From Synechococcus sp. UW140 (GTDB taxonomy: Bacteria > Cyanobacteriota > Cyanobacteriia > PCC-6307 > Cyanobiaceae), in assembly GCA_945875915.1 (NCBI GenBank), contig CAMCMT010000015.1, forward strand, positions 1-57,764: 57,764 nt of DNA. Reading direction: 5' to 3'. Positions 37,423-53,474 of the stretch are shown here, piece after piece. The notes under the pieces were generated by a model. It made no database searches. It was not told the DNA's origin and worked only from the letters and a program-made list of their open reading frames with translations. The position numbers and the translations under genes were made by a program. Numbering within the stretch: the stretch's first letter is position 1; each line of letters begins with the position of its first letter.

Positions 37423-38658
37423 TCAATCAGCGCTCGAAAGTCGCTGGCCGGGGGCGCCGCCCAGGCGCTGGCGCAGCTCGCGCAGGATCGGCGGAATCGC
37501 CTCGGCCCAGGGGCTCTCCCCCAGCACCGCCAGGAGCTCGGCTTCGCTCACGGTGTCATCGAGGGCATCTGCATTGGCGCCGGGGAACCAGTGGCCGCCG
37601 GAGCCCAGCAGGCCGTAACGGGCCCGGCCGTAGGCCTCCAGGTCCCAGGCCTGGAGCAGGTTGTGGAGCCAGAGCAGGGTCGGCAGGTTGATCCCCCCCG
37701 GCGTGTCCTGCCAGGCGGGTAGGCCCTGGTGCCAGCTGGCGAGCCAGGCTTCCCCCAAGCGCTCAAGGCGGGCCCGCTCCAGGCGCTCCAGCACCGGCGG
37801 CAGGAGCTCAGGGGCCTGGCCCAGCAAGCCCACCGCCTGCAGGTGCAGGTCGAAGTCGCTGGGCCGCGCCGCTCCAACGCTGATCGTGTGCACCCCCGGC
37901 CAGCTCAGACAGAACAGGTCGTTGACGACGATCGGATGCCAGGGGGCGCAGAGCTCGAGCAGGCGCTCGGAGGGGTGGTGCAGGTGGCCGCCCTTGTCGG
38001 TGGGACTGATCAGGAACACGCCCATGTCATGGCGGTTGGCAGCGGCAATCGCGGCGGCGTTGTCCTGGCGGATCAGGTACCAGTGCAGGTTGATGTAATC
38101 GAAGCGGTCGCTTTCAATCGCCTCCAGGATCAGGGGCAGGGGCCCGTGGGTGGAAAAACCCACCGAGCCGATCCGGCCTTCGTCCTGCCAGCGCCGAGCC
38201 ACCTCCAGGCAGCCGCCGGGCCGCAGGGCCTGGTCCAGGTGCTTGGGCTGGTTGATGCCGTGGATTGAGAGCAGGTCGATCCGGCCAAGGGCACCCGGGC
38301 GATTGAGCCCGAGCCGCTCGAAACTGAGGCGGAGTTCGGCTTCAAAGCGAAGCGGATCCGCCTGGGGAGGCAGCTTGGTCTGGAGCAGGCGCTCGGGATC
38401 GGGGCACTCAGGCAGCAACCAGCCCAACTGCCTCTCGGAGGTGCCGTAATGGCGGGCCGTTTCGATGTGGTGTAGGCCGCTAGCCACGGCCCGTTCCAGG
38501 GTGCTCCGCAGGTTGGCCTGGCTCTCCGGGCTGATCTGGTCGGCCGGCAGGTCACTCCAACTCTGCTGAAAGCGCATGCCCCCCAAAGACAGCAGCGGCA
38601 TGGCCAATTCTGTGCGGCCAAAGCGGCGGGTGGGGATCGGCACTGGGGGGGCGGCCAA
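37423..38658 (-). CDS. Aldo/keto reductase
   Basis: This 411-residue protein has an aldo/keto reductase barrel in the first ~280 residues: RRFGRTELAMPLLSLGGMRF, IETARHYGTSERQLGWLL, LLQTKLPPQADPLRF, RIDLLSIHGINQPKHLDQAL and IGSVGFSTHGPLPLILEAIE. The tetrad residues Tyr (HYG), Lys (QTK) and His (SIHG) are present. The Asp position is Glu (ETARHYG for DTAxxYG). The C-terminal ~120 residues are extra. Cys pairs typical of the 4Fe-4S subclass are not obvious. Start TTG 38658, or GTG 38643. It begins only 6 nt after the ferredoxin gene. The substrate is unknown. Confidence 0.85.
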   Translation of the reverse strand: MAAPPVPIPTRRFGRTELAMPLLSLGGMRFQQSWSDLPADQISPESQANLRSTLERAVASGLHHIETARHYGTSERQLGWLLPECPDPERLLQTKLPPQADPLRFEAELRLSFERLGLNRPGALGRIDLLSIHGINQPKHLDQALRPGGCLEVARRWQDEGRIGSVGFSTHGPLPLILEAIESDRFDYINLHWYLIRQDNAAAIAAANRHDMGVFLISPTDKGGHLHHPSERLLELCAPWHPIVVNDLFCLSWPGVHTISVGAARPSDFDLHLQAVGLLGQAPELLPPVLERLERARLERLGEAWLASWHQGLPAWQDTPGGINLPTLLWLHNLLQAWDLEAYGRARYGLLGSGGHWFPGANADALDDTVSEAELLAVLGESPWAEAIPPILRELRQRLGGAPGQRLSSAD

Positions 38659-38664
38659 GGCGGC

Positions 38665-39057
38665 TCAGGGGCGCGGCAGGGTCCGCTTGACGCGGGCGGG
38701 GGAGGGTAAACCGAGGGGCTGGATCTGCTGGCTGGCGAGCTGGGCCTCGAGCCCGGGCAGCTGCTCGTAGGCCACCCAATGGATGCAATCCACCGGACAG
38801 GTGTCGATCGCCTCCTGGATCAACTCGGTGCTGTCCCCGTCCTGGCGCAGGGCCCTAGAGCGACCCCAGAGGGGCTCCACCAGAAAGGTCAAGCTGGCGA
38901 CATGGGTGCAATAGCGGCAGCCAATGCAGACGGCCTCATCGACCCAAACGGCCTTCTGGCGCAACGCACCCCCGAGCAGGGGCTCTGATCCGCTCGGTCC
39001 GCCAGGGGCACGGGCACTGGCCTGGAAGGCGAGGGATGGATCAACCGGGCCTGCCAT
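38665..39057 (-). CDS. Bacterial-type 4Fe-4S ferredoxin
   Basis: This protein has 130 residues from ATG 39057 (MAGPVDPSLAFQASARAPG); the frame is open to a TTG at 39099. One iron-sulfur cluster site is clear: CIGCRYCTHVASLTF supplies three Cys and DTCPVDCIHWV the fourth, with WGRSRALRQDGDSTELIQEA between. The N-terminal 45 residues are variable and Pro/Gly-rich. Similar single-cluster ferredoxins occur in cyanobacteria and plastids beside Ycf35-type genes. It probably carries electrons for a neighbour; the partner is unproven. Confidence 0.88.
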   Translation of the reverse strand: MAGPVDPSLAFQASARAPGGPSGSEPLLGGALRQKAVWVDEAVCIGCRYCTHVASLTFLVEPLWGRSRALRQDGDSTELIQEAIDTCPVDCIHWVAYEQLPGLEAQLASQQIQPLGLPSPARVKRTLPRP

Positions 39058-39127
39058 GGGCTGCTGCGGGATGGGCTGGGGCGCGATGGACTGCTGCAAG
39101 TGCTCTTGCCTTGGGATGGATCGGGCC

Positions 39128-39520
39128 CTAGCCGTCCCAGCGGGTCACCACCAGTTCGATGCTGCCATCGGCGGCCTCCTGTTGCTCGCTCACTTGGAAG
39201 CCCTCGTGGGCCGTGGCCGCCAGGATCGTGCGCAGGGCGTAGCGCTGGGACAGGCGGGCCAGGAAGCGCTCCACCGGGGCGGGCTGCTTCCAGAGCTCCA
39301 GATCGGCCACCAGTTCGTAGCTGCCGATGGTGCCATTCCAGCGGAAGCCAATGTCCGTGCCTTCGGGCTGGGCGATGGCCAGATCGGCGATCACGGTCTG
39401 ACCGCGGTAACCGCGCACCGGCCGCTCGCCCTCGCTGGGCTCATGGCCCAGGTCGCGCAGGGCTTCGATCAGGGCGCCACGGTCGCGCAGTTCGGTCTTG
39501 ATGGTGCTGAAGTGGGACAT
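39128..39520 (-). CDS. ycf35: Ycf35 / DUF1257 family protein
   Basis: This 130-residue protein begins MSHFSTIKTELRDRGALIEA, the hallmark of DUF1257/Ycf35, which is encoded in many algal plastid genomes and all cyanobacteria. It continues VRGYRGQTVIADLAIAQ and WNGTIGSYELVADLELW. It is soluble and without membrane segments. The function is not established. It sits between DUF2997 and ferredoxin genes on the same strand, an arrangement repeated in cyanobacteria. Confidence 0.9.
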   Translation of the reverse strand: MSHFSTIKTELRDRGALIEALRDLGHEPSEGERPVRGYRGQTVIADLAIAQPEGTDIGFRWNGTIGSYELVADLELWKQPAPVERFLARLSQRYALRTILAATAHEGFQVSEQQEAADGSIELVVTRWDG

Positions 39521-39621
39521 CGGGGGACCCTCAGGTGAACGGCTTGGGAGGAAAGGCGATCTGGACCATTTGGAGGGTTCCAGATCGGGTAGTGGAACGA
39601 ACGGTAATCTGGTTGCTGGCC

Positions 39622-39837
39622 CTAGGTGGATTGCTGCTGAACCGAAGCCTGTTGATCAAGGCTGGTCACAGTATCCAGTCCGTAGGCCTCGGCGGTGGCG
39701 CGAGAGGAGAGCACGGTGCCCAGGCTGGACTCAATCGCACCGGTGAGGGCCTGGCAGGCAGCTCCCTGTAATCCAATCACCTCCTCCTCGACCCTGCCAT
39801 TGGCCAAGATGCGGTAACGAATCGATTGCTGGCCCAT
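39622..39837 (-). CDS. DUF2997 family protein
   Basis: This is a 71-residue small protein, MGQQSIRYRILANGRVEEEV, then IGLQGAACQALTGAIESSLG. The pattern (beta-strand pair YRILANGRVEEEV, then a helix with Cys) fits DUF2997, which usually travels with DUF1257. It lies 101 nt upstream of ycf35 on the same strand. The function is unknown; the single conserved Cys28 could bind metal or form a thioester. Confidence 0.8.
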   Translation of the reverse strand: MGQQSIRYRILANGRVEEEVIGLQGAACQALTGAIESSLGTVLSSRATAEAYGLDTVTSLDQQASVQQQST

Positions 39838-39933
39838 GCCAGGGGTGCCCTCGGTGGATTAAATGCTAGCCGGGGTAGCTAATGGATGAGGTTCCAAACC
39901 CAACGGGCTCACCACCGACCCTGCCAAACCGAA

Positions 39934-40731
39934 CTAGCTGAGCAACCCCTCATCAACCAGGGTGTGGAGCCTTTCGAGCACTTCGGGATCTTCGAGCTGT
40001 TCAAGCGCCAGGCGGGCCTCGTCGCGCACGGTGGGATCGGTGTCCTGGAGGAGGGCCTGCACCAGGGCCTCCTCCACCTCCCGCTGCCGCGGCTCCACCA
40101 GGTCGCCATAGAGCCGGCCCAGGGACCAGGCGCTGTTGCTGCGAACCACCGGCTCGCTGTCGATGCGCAGGCTCACCAGCAACTGACCGGCGGCCTGGTC
40201 AGCCTTGGCCAGGCCCGTGGAGCCGGCATCGGCCAGGGTGCTAGATGCCCAGAGGCGCACGGCGGCAATGTCGTTCTGCAGGGCCCGGATCAAGGGGGTC
40301 ATCACCGGCGCATCCGGATAGCTGCTCAGGCTCCATGCCACGGCCTTGCGCACATACCCATTGCTGTCGTTTTGGAGGAGGGCCAGCAGGGGCGCCACGG
40401 CCTGCGGGGCAGGGTTGCGGCCCAGGGCATAGACGGCGCTCATGCGCTGAATCGGGCAACTGGCACCCAGCAAGGGCAGCAACTTGTCTGGGGCCCGGGG
40501 GTCCCGGTAGGTACAAAAGATCCGTAAGCCCTGCATCCGTTCATCGGAACTGCCCTGCAGGAGCACCAGACCAAGGTCACATTCGGCCGCCAGATCAGGC
40601 TGGGCGGCATCCATATCCAGGTCGTCGAGGGGATCGCCAAGCAGCTCCTCAGCCAGCTCGGAAGCCAGGACCTCCGGGTCCAGGGCCAGCTCGGCCGGGC
40701 TATGGGAGAACGGGTGCAGGGAATCCGCCAT
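39934..40731 (-). CDS. HEAT-repeat protein
   Basis: This protein has 265 residues from ATG 40731 (MADSLHPFSHSPAELALDP); a TTG at 40779 would add 16. The acidic N-terminus (~1-75) is followed by about five HEAT/PBS-lyase-like helical repeats: PIQRMSAVYALGRNPAPQAV, GYVRKAVAWSLSSYPDAPVM, AAVRLWASSTLADAGSTGL, PVVRSNSAWSLGRLYGDLV and PTVRDEARLALEQLEDPEV. Such proteins are scaffolds or, in the CpcE/F family, bilin lyases. The spelling is not CpcE/F. It is the likely scaffold of the ferredoxin/Ycf35 array. Confidence 0.85.
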   Translation of the reverse strand: MADSLHPFSHSPAELALDPEVLASELAEELLGDPLDDLDMDAAQPDLAAECDLGLVLLQGSSDERMQGLRIFCTYRDPRAPDKLLPLLGASCPIQRMSAVYALGRNPAPQAVAPLLALLQNDSNGYVRKAVAWSLSSYPDAPVMTPLIRALQNDIAAVRLWASSTLADAGSTGLAKADQAAGQLLVSLRIDSEPVVRSNSAWSLGRLYGDLVEPRQREVEEALVQALLQDTDPTVRDEARLALEQLEDPEVLERLHTLVDEGLLS

Positions 40732-40796
40732 TTCCAGATCGTAAAAGCCAGACGGGCCCTGGACCCGCGCCCAGGCCAATTGTTCAGGTCGGTGGG

Positions 40797-40946
40797 TCAG
40801 CCCAGGGGAGCGGGAGCGGCCATGTCCCCCGGCAGCCAGATGCGGGCACTAACCGCAAACAGGGCCAGGCCAAACAGCACCACGATCGCAGCCGGCAACA
40901 GGGTTGAACGGAAAAATTGCACGGGCTGGCGGCTCAGGGACCCCAT
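40797..40946 (-). CDS. Small single-pass membrane protein
   Basis: This protein has 49 residues from ATG 40946 (MGSLSRQPVQFFRSTLLPA), or 66 from an upstream start at 40997. One clear membrane helix (LLPAAIVVLFGLALFAVSA) is preceded by basic residues and ends RIWLPGDMAAPAP. It is 65 nt upstream of the HEAT gene on the same strand and probably co-transcribed. No family is named, but the sequence looks like the short conserved membrane proteins of cyanobacteria. Confidence 0.6.
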   Translation of the reverse strand: MGSLSRQPVQFFRSTLLPAAIVVLFGLALFAVSARIWLPGDMAAPAPLG

Positions 40947-41147
40947 TCTGGCGGGATCGCGCTGGGCTAGGGGGGGACCAGCCCATAGGCGGCTCAAGGG
41001 TTGACGCTCCTAACGCGTTGGCAGGGCCCCGGGGTGATCGCCTAAAAGGTCCGGAGCCGTGGCAGCGTCCTCGCCCCCAGGGGCTGGGAAGCGAGCAGTG
41101 ATCACCGATAAAGCAAGCCTAGGGTTGGCCCATCTGAGCCGCCTGCG

Positions 41148-42428
41148 ATGCCCGCCCAGCCCGTCCCCCCGGCCGGCACCTGGCGGCGCCTCACCGCCGT
41201 GGCTGCCGAGGGGGTGGCGAGCGGCACTCCCTACATGGTGGGCACCAAGCTGCTGCAGGGCTGGCTCGCCGCCAGCGGGGTACCCCTGGGCCTGATCGGG
41301 TTATTGGCCTACGCCGAGTTGCCATACACCCTGAAGATGGCCTGGGCGCCACTGCTGGATCGCTGGCCGATCCCCTGGCCCGACCGGCGACGGGGCTGGC
41401 TACTGCTGGTGCAGCTGCTGCTCGTGGCTCTCATCGCAGCCATGGCGGGGCTGCAGCCCGGCCAAGATCCCGCCAGCCTCACGGTCATCGGCGCCTTGGC
41501 GGTTGCCCTAGCCGTGGTGAGTGCCACCCAGGACATCCTGGTCGATGCCTACCGCACCGATCTGCTGCCGCAGCCGGAACGGGGAGCTGGTGCCGCCGCC
41601 ACCAACCTGGGGTACCGAGGCGCCATGCTCGCCATCGGGGCGGGAGGCTTCATCCTGGCTAGCCGCTACGGCTGGCCCCTGGCCTTCTGCGGATCGGCGG
41701 TTTTGATGCTGCTGGTGGTGCCCTTCACGCTCACGGCCCCCGCCCTGCCGCCCATCGAGCACCAAGTGCGTAGCCTCCGCCAGGCGGTGGTCGGTCCGGC
41801 GCGGGAGTTCGTGCATCGCACCGGCCGCGGGCGGGCCTTGATGCTGCTGGCGCTGGTGTTGCTCTACCGCTGGCCCGACGGCCTGCTCAATGTCATGGCG
41901 GTGCCGTTTCTAATCCAACAGGGTTTCTCACCTGCCGTGGTCGGTTCCGTGCTGGCGGGCTGGGGCATCGGCGCCACGATTGTTGGCACGATCCTGGGCG
42001 GCCTGCTGTTCAGCAAGTTGGGCATGAACCGCTCCCTCTGGGTGTTTGCCTTGGTGGGGGCGGCTGGAAACCTGGGCTACTGGGCCCTGGCCCAGTTCCA
42101 TGGCGGCAGCACCGGCCTGCTCCTGGCGGTGGGCCTAGAAAACCTCGGCGGCGGCCTAGGGGGGGCCGTGTTCGTGGCCCTACTGATGGGACTGTGCAAT
42201 CCCCGCTTCTCGGCCACCCAATACGCCCTGCTCTCGGGTGTCTACGCCCTGAGTCGCTCGGTGCTCTCTGGCCAGGCGGGCTTCGTGGCGGAGGGGGTCG
42301 GCTGGAGCAATTTTTTTCTGCTCACGGCGGCGGCATCCTTACCAGCCTTCCTTTTGATGATCTGGCTGACGCCATGGCATGGCGATGGCGTCAAGGGTGC
42401 CTTCGACCCCAGCAAAGACTCCACCTGA
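41148..42428 (+). CDS. AmpG-like MFS transporter
   Basis: This is a 426-residue major facilitator with about twelve helices. Its opening GVASGTPYMVGTKLLQGWLA, AYAELPYTLKMAWAPLLDRW and VVSATQDILVDAYRTDLLPQ match the AmpG muropeptide permease type, including the SATQDI/DAYR motif. AmpG brings anhydro-muropeptides into the cytoplasm for cell-wall recycling. In cyanobacteria the substrate is untested. It is divergent from the HEAT array with a 201-nt gap in which no element is recognised. Confidence 0.85.
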   Translation: MPAQPVPPAGTWRRLTAVAAEGVASGTPYMVGTKLLQGWLAASGVPLGLIGLLAYAELPYTLKMAWAPLLDRWPIPWPDRRRGWLLLVQLLLVALIAAMAGLQPGQDPASLTVIGALAVALAVVSATQDILVDAYRTDLLPQPERGAGAAATNLGYRGAMLAIGAGGFILASRYGWPLAFCGSAVLMLLVVPFTLTAPALPPIEHQVRSLRQAVVGPAREFVHRTGRGRALMLLALVLLYRWPDGLLNVMAVPFLIQQGFSPAVVGSVLAGWGIGATIVGTILGGLLFSKLGMNRSLWVFALVGAAGNLGYWALAQFHGGSTGLLLAVGLENLGGGLGGAVFVALLMGLCNPRFSATQYALLSGVYALSRSVLSGQAGFVAEGVGWSNFFLLTAAASLPAFLLMIWLTPWHGDGVKGAFDPSKDST

Positions 42429-42475
42429 ACATCCGACGGAAGTCCAGATCAAAGGGGGTTATGGGCCAAGCCGGA

Positions 42476-43551
42476 CTAAGCCGGTTCGAAGCTACCCCCG
42501 AGGCGTCGCCGCAACTGACCGCAGGCGGCATCGGCATCGAGGCCACGACTTGCCCTCACACTCACGGCAATGTGGCGCTGCTCTAGGCCCCGCCGAAAGG
42601 CCTCTACCGCAGCCGGATTCGGCCGTTGAAACTCCTCCTCCTCAATCGGGTTGTAGGCGATCAAATTGACATGGCTCTGGAAACCTCGCAATAACTTGGC
42701 CAGGGCGGCGGCGTGGCGCGGCTGATCATTAAGGCCCCCCAACAGGATGTATTCAAAACTCACCCTCCGGCCCGTGATTGCCACATAGCGACGGCAATCC
42801 TCAAGCAGGTGCTCGAGCGGATAGGCCCGAGCCGTTGGAATGAGCTCCTCACGCAAACTCTGATCAGGGGCATGCAAACTCACCGCCAAGGTGAACTGGG
42901 CCCGTCCCAAACGCTCTAGGGAACGTTCAGCCAAGGTTGGCAGCGTGTGGGGCACCCCGACGGTGCTGACCGTAATTTGCCGTTGGGCCATACCCAGATC
43001 CCGGCAAAGACAGTCGATAGCCGACAACACGGCATCGATATTGAGAAGCGGCTCCCCCATACCCATGAACACCACATGGCTGGGCCGTTGCGCCATCACC
43101 TCGCGCACACTCAGGACCTGGTCAACGATCTCGTGCACGGCCAACGAACGCTGGAGTCCGCCCTTTCCGGTGGCGCAGAAGCGGCAGGCCATCGGACAGC
43201 CCACCTGGGTGCTGACGCACACGGTCAGGCGATCTAAGGCCGGAATGCCGACGGTTTCGATGCTGAGGCCATCACTGGTGGCTAGCAACAATTTGATCGT
43301 GCCATCCCGGGCCACACTGCGGTGTAATTCCCGCGAACGGCCGCTCCAATCGAAGGCCCCTGGAGGGGGCTCGCTGGTGAGGGCTTCACGCCAAGCCTTG
43401 GGCAGCACGGAGATGGCCTCCAGGGTGCGGACTCCCTTCGTATAGAGCCAATCATGGAGCTGGCGGCCACGAAAGGGGGGCTGTCCCTGGGCCATAGCCC
43501 AGGCCTCCAGTTCTGCCTGACCTAGTCCCAACAGAGGGATTGCCGAACCCA

Positions 43552-43552
<1 letters not shown>
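42476..43552 (-). CDS. rlmN: 23S rRNA A2503 / tRNA A37 C2-methyltransferase (radical SAM)
   Basis: This is a 358-residue radical-SAM enzyme. The [4Fe-4S] motif [14 protein letters not shown] is present, as are [20 protein letters not shown] and [17 protein letters not shown]. The catalytic C-terminal Cys is in [17 protein letters not shown]. The ATG at 43552 overlaps the stop of hli (TGATG), so I choose it over a TTG at 43561. RlmN methylates A2503 of 23S rRNA and A37 of some tRNAs. Confidence 0.95.
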
Positions 43553-43757
<205 letters not shown>

Positions 43758-43788
43758 AAGTGCTGCCTGTTTAGAGCTAGCGGAAAGC

Positions 43789-49864
<6,076 letters not shown>

Positions 49865-49914
49865 GGCCTAGGAGCGCGCGGACGGACGAAGGGGCGAATG
49901 AACGGGGATAGCGA

Positions 49915-52900
49915 TCAGTCGTCGTCGAAATCCGCGACGCCGAGGGATTCGTAGGTGGGCCGGTTGGGGGTGCTGCGGCGGGGATTGACATCCTGCATCA
50001 GATCCACTTCCACGCCCTCTTCTGTGTAGACGGCAATATCCAGACCAAGGGACTGGAGCTCGCGCATCAGCACCTTGAAGGATTCCGGCGTACCGGGACG
50101 GGGAATGGGCTTGCCCTTGACGATGGCGTTGAGGGCCTCGTTGCGACCCTGCATATCGTCAGATTTCACCGTGAGCAGTTCCTGCAGGGTGTAGGCAGCG
50201 CCGTAGGCCTCGAGGGCCCACACTTCCATCTCACCAAGGCGCTGGCCGCCCTGCTGGGCCTTACCGCCGAGGGGCTGCTGGGTCACCAGGGAATAAGGAC
50301 CGGTGGAACGGGCATGGATCTTGTCATCAACTAGGTGAACCAGCTTGAGGATGTGGGCATAGCCCACTGTGACGGGCTGGTCGAAGGGCTCGCCGGTCCG
50401 GCCATCAATCAACTGGATTTTGCCAGGATTGTCGGGGTTATAAACCCAATCCTTGCCAGGTAAGGCCTTGGCAGCTTCTAGGTAGGCCTGAACCGTTTCC
50501 TTCGACTTTTCAGGGCCATGCATCTCATCAAAGGGCACCACCTTGACGCGGCAATCGAGGTGGGAGGCGGCCCAGCCCATCAGGCATTCGAACACCTGGC
50601 CCACGTTCATCCGTGAAGGAACACCCAAGGGGTTGAGCACGATGTCGATCGGGCTGCCATCGGGCAAGTAGGGCATGTCTTCGCGGGGAAGAATGCGGCT
50701 AATAATCCCCTTGTTGCCGTGACGGCCGGCCATCTTGTCGCCCACCTGGATTTTGCGACGCTGGGCCACATAGACCCGCACCACCATGTTGGCTCCAGGC
50801 GGCAATTCATCACCCTGCTCGCGGGTATAGATGCGCACATCCACCACCCGACCCCGTTCGGTGCCTGGCACCCGTAGGGAATTATCACGAACATCGCGGG
50901 CTTTCTCGCCAAAGATGGCGCGCAGCAGCTTCTCTTCCGGCGGTTGATCCGATTCGCCCTTGGGGGTCACCTTCCCCACAAGTATGTCACCAGATTCCAC
51001 ATAGGCACCGATACGGATAATGCCCATTTCATCGAGGCTGCCCAGGCTTTCCTCGGCGACGTTAGGGATTTCCCGGGTAATCTCCTCGGGTCCGAGCTTG
51101 GTCTGGCGGGCCTCAATTTCGTACTTCTCGATGTGCACCGAGGTGTATAGATCGTCTTGAACAAGACGCTCACTAACAAGGATCGCATCCTCGTAGTTAT
51201 AGCCCTCCCAAGGCATATAGGCGATCAACACATTCTGACCCAGGGCGATCTCACCGCCCTCACAGGCCGAGCCATTGGCGAGCACCTGGCCGGCAATAAC
51301 CTGGTCACCCAGGGATACAATCGGGCGATGGTTGAGGCAGGTGTCCTGGTTGGAGCGCTGGTACTTCTGCAGGTAGTGGTTGTGATCCACACCGGCCTCG
51401 TCGCGAATGACGATGGCAGTGGCATCCACATAGGCCACGGTGCCATTGACAGTGGTGATCGGCACCATGCCCGAGTCACGAGCCACTTGGGTTTCTAGGC
51501 CCGTGCCCACCAAGGGCCGCTCAGGCCGCAGCAGGGGCACAGCCTGGCGCTGCATGTTGGACCCCATCAGGGCCCGGTTGGCGTCGTCGTGCTCCAGGAA
51601 AGGAATCAGGGAGGTAGCCACCGAAATCACCTGAACCGGTGAGAGCTGCACATAGTCCACCTGCTCAGGAGGCACCTTCTCAAAATCCTGGCGATAGCGC
51701 ACCGGCACCAGTTCAGCAGTGATGCGGCCGGTAGAATCGGCTGGGATGTCGCCTGGGGCGATGCGGCACTCATCCTCCAGGTCGGCGGAAAGGTAGATCG
51801 GATCTCCTTCTTTGATGACGATGCCATTTTCAACCCGCCAGAAAGGGGTTTCAATGAAACCGTATTCATTGACCCGGGCGTGGGTTGCCAAGGAACCGAT
51901 CAGGCCTGCATTGGGACCTTCTGGCGTTTCAATTGGGCAAATCCGACCGTAATGGGAGGGGTGGATGTCGCGCACGGCGAAACCAGCCCGCTCCCGGGTC
52001 AAACCGCCTGGACCGAGGGCGCTGATACGGCGCTTGTGGGTGAGTTCGGCCAGGGGGTTGGTCTGGTCCATGAACTGACTCAACTGGCTGGAGCCGAAGA
52101 ACTCCTTCACCGCTGCCACCAAGGGCTTGGGGTTCACCAGCTGGGCAGGAGTGAGGGATTCGGTTTCACCGACCGTCATCCGTTCTTTAATGATTCGCTC
52201 GAGCCGATTGAGGCCGACACGGACCTGGTTTTGCAGCAATTCGCCGACTGATCGAACACGGCGGTTACCGAGGTGGTCGATGTCATCGAGGGAGGCGCCG
52301 CCCACATCGAGCTCGAGATTGATTAGGTAATCAATCGTGGAAAGTACATCTTCCGGCGTGAGGGTGCGCACCGCGTCGGGAATAGTGAGCCGCAACTTCT
52401 TATTGATCTTATAGCGACCGACGCGGCCCAAATCGTAACGCTTAGGATCAAAGAAACGGCTATGCAGCAACTGTTGGCCACCGCTCACCGATGGCGGTTC
52501 ACCCGGACGTAGCTTCTTATAAAGCTCCAATAGGGCTTGGTCTTCTGAGCTAATACCTTCGTCGTTGGCGGCCTCTATCGACTTCTGGTAATATTCGGGG
52601 TGCCGCAGCTTGTCGAGCACATCGTTGTCGGATAGACCGATGGCGCGCATCAACACATGGGCGTTGATTTTACGAGTTTTATCGACGCGAACATGCAACA
52701 GATCGTTCTTATCGGTTTCAAACTTCAGCCAGGCACCCCGATTAGGGATCAGACTGGCATTGAATGTTTTACGGCCGTTCTTATCCTGCTCGTCCTTGAA
52801 ATAGACCCCAGGTGAACGCACAATCTGATTAACGATCACACGCTCGGCGCCGTTGATGATGAAGGTGCCCCGTTCGGTCATCAAGGGAAGCTCGCCGATA

Positions 52901-53205
52901 AAGACTTCTTGCTCCTTGATTTCGCCGGTTTCCTTGTTAACCAGGCGACAGGTCACATACATCTGCGAAGCGAAGGTGGCATCGCGCCGCTTCGCTTCTT
53001 CGACGTCATGGCGGGGCCTCTTTAGGCGGTACTCGCTACCGATGAAGTGAAGCTCCAGCTTGCCGGTGTAGTCGGTGATCGGGGAGAAGCTTTCCAGCTC
53101 CTCGATCAGCCCCTTCTCCAGGAACCATTTGAAGCTTGCCCGCTGCACCTCGACCAAATCGGGGAGGTACGTAACGGTCTTGGCGACCTGGATCGCGCTG
53201 CTCAT
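49915..53205 (-). CDS. rpoB: RNA polymerase beta subunit
   Basis: This is a 1096-residue beta subunit. The rifampicin-pocket region [38 protein letters not shown] is intact and looks sensitive-type. [19 protein letters not shown] and [20 protein letters not shown] are also family signatures. ATG 53205 ([20 protein letters not shown]) gives normal cyanobacterial length. First gene of rpoB-rpoC1-rpoC2. It carries a hairpin-containing leader (53239-53261). Confidence 0.98.
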   Translation of the reverse strand: MSSAIQVAKTVTYLPDLVEVQRASFKWFLEKGLIEELESFSPITDYTGKLELHFIGSEYRLKRPRHDVEEAKRRDATFASQMYVTCRLVNKETGEIKEQEVFIGELPLMTERGTFIINGAERVIVNQIVRSPGVYFKDEQDKNGRKTFNASLIPNRGAWLKFETDKNDLLHVRVDKTRKINAHVLMRAIGLSDNDVLDKLRHPEYYQKSIEAANDEGISSEDQALLELYKKLRPGEPPSVSGGQQLLHSRFFDPKRYDLGRVGRYKINKKLRLTIPDAVRTLTPEDVLSTIDYLINLELDVGGASLDDIDHLGNRRVRSVGELLQNQVRVGLNRLERIIKERMTVGETESLTPAQLVNPKPLVAAVKEFFGSSQLSQFMDQTNPLAELTHKRRISALGPGGLTRERAGFAVRDIHPSHYGRICPIETPEGPNAGLIGSLATHARVNEYGFIETPFWRVENGIVIKEGDPIYLSADLEDECRIAPGDIPADSTGRITAELVPVRYRQDFEKVPPEQVDYVQLSPVQVISVATSLIPFLEHDDANRALMGSNMQRQAVPLLRPERPLVGTGLETQVARDSGMVPITTVNGTVAYVDATAIVIRDEAGVDHNHYLQKYQRSNQDTCLNHRPIVSLGDQVIAGQVLANGSACEGGEIALGQNVLIAYMPWEGYNYEDAILVSERLVQDDLYTSVHIEKYEIEARQTKLGPEEITREIPNVAEESLGSLDEMGIIRIGAYVESGDILVGKVTPKGESDQPPEEKLLRAIFGEKARDVRDNSLRVPGTERGRVVDVRIYTREQGDELPPGANMVVRVYVAQRRKIQVGDKMAGRHGNKGIISRILPREDMPYLPDGSPIDIVLNPLGVPSRMNVGQVFECLMGWAASHLDCRVKVVPFDEMHGPEKSKETVQAYLEAAKALPGKDWVYNPDNPGKIQLIDGRTGEPFDQPVTVGYAHILKLVHLVDDKIHARSTGPYSLVTQQPLGGKAQQGGQRLGEMEVWALEAYGAAYTLQELLTVKSDDMQGRNEALNAIVKGKPIPRPGTPESFKVLMRELQSLGLDIAVYTEEGVEVDLMQDVNPRRSTPNRPTYESLGVADFDDD

Positions 53206-53238
53206 GCGTTAACCTGCAGGAACTGTAAGGTGGGGAAA

Positions 53239-53261
53239 CGCTGACCTGGCGGGCGTCAGCG
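53239..53261 (-). promoter_or_regulatory. Hairpin in rpoB leader
   Basis: CGCTGAC (53239-53245) and GTCAGCG (53255-53261) form a 7-bp stem with a 9-nt loop, 34 nt upstream of the rpoB ATG. It has no U tract. It could influence rpoB translation or be the tail of the tatD transcript. No promoter is clearly seen in the 269-nt tatD-rpoB gap. Confidence 0.35.
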
Positions 53262-53474
53262 AAGGAAATAATGAAGTTATCGAAGCTGTTTAGCGCAGTA
53301 ACGGGCGATCCACTGAGGGAACGGCTCGCCTGCGCTTAGACCGGCAGAGCTCTGATCAACCCTGCTGACAACGAAATCCAACGCAAAGACAAAGCACCAG
53401 ATGGGGATCGGGGGTGTGCCAGGCCCAGGCAGCAACACGAAGGAGACCGCACTGGTTAGCAAACCAATAAAACA

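Noticed and set aside
42481-42500. A GGTTCGAA run that resembles a tRNA T-loop
   Set aside because: It is inside rlmN coding sequence with no acceptor stem, anticodon arm or D-arm around it.
53206-53474. The tatD-rpoB gap considered as a tRNA or small gene
   Set aside because: There is no cloverleaf and no open frame with protein character. Only a 7-bp hairpin was supported.
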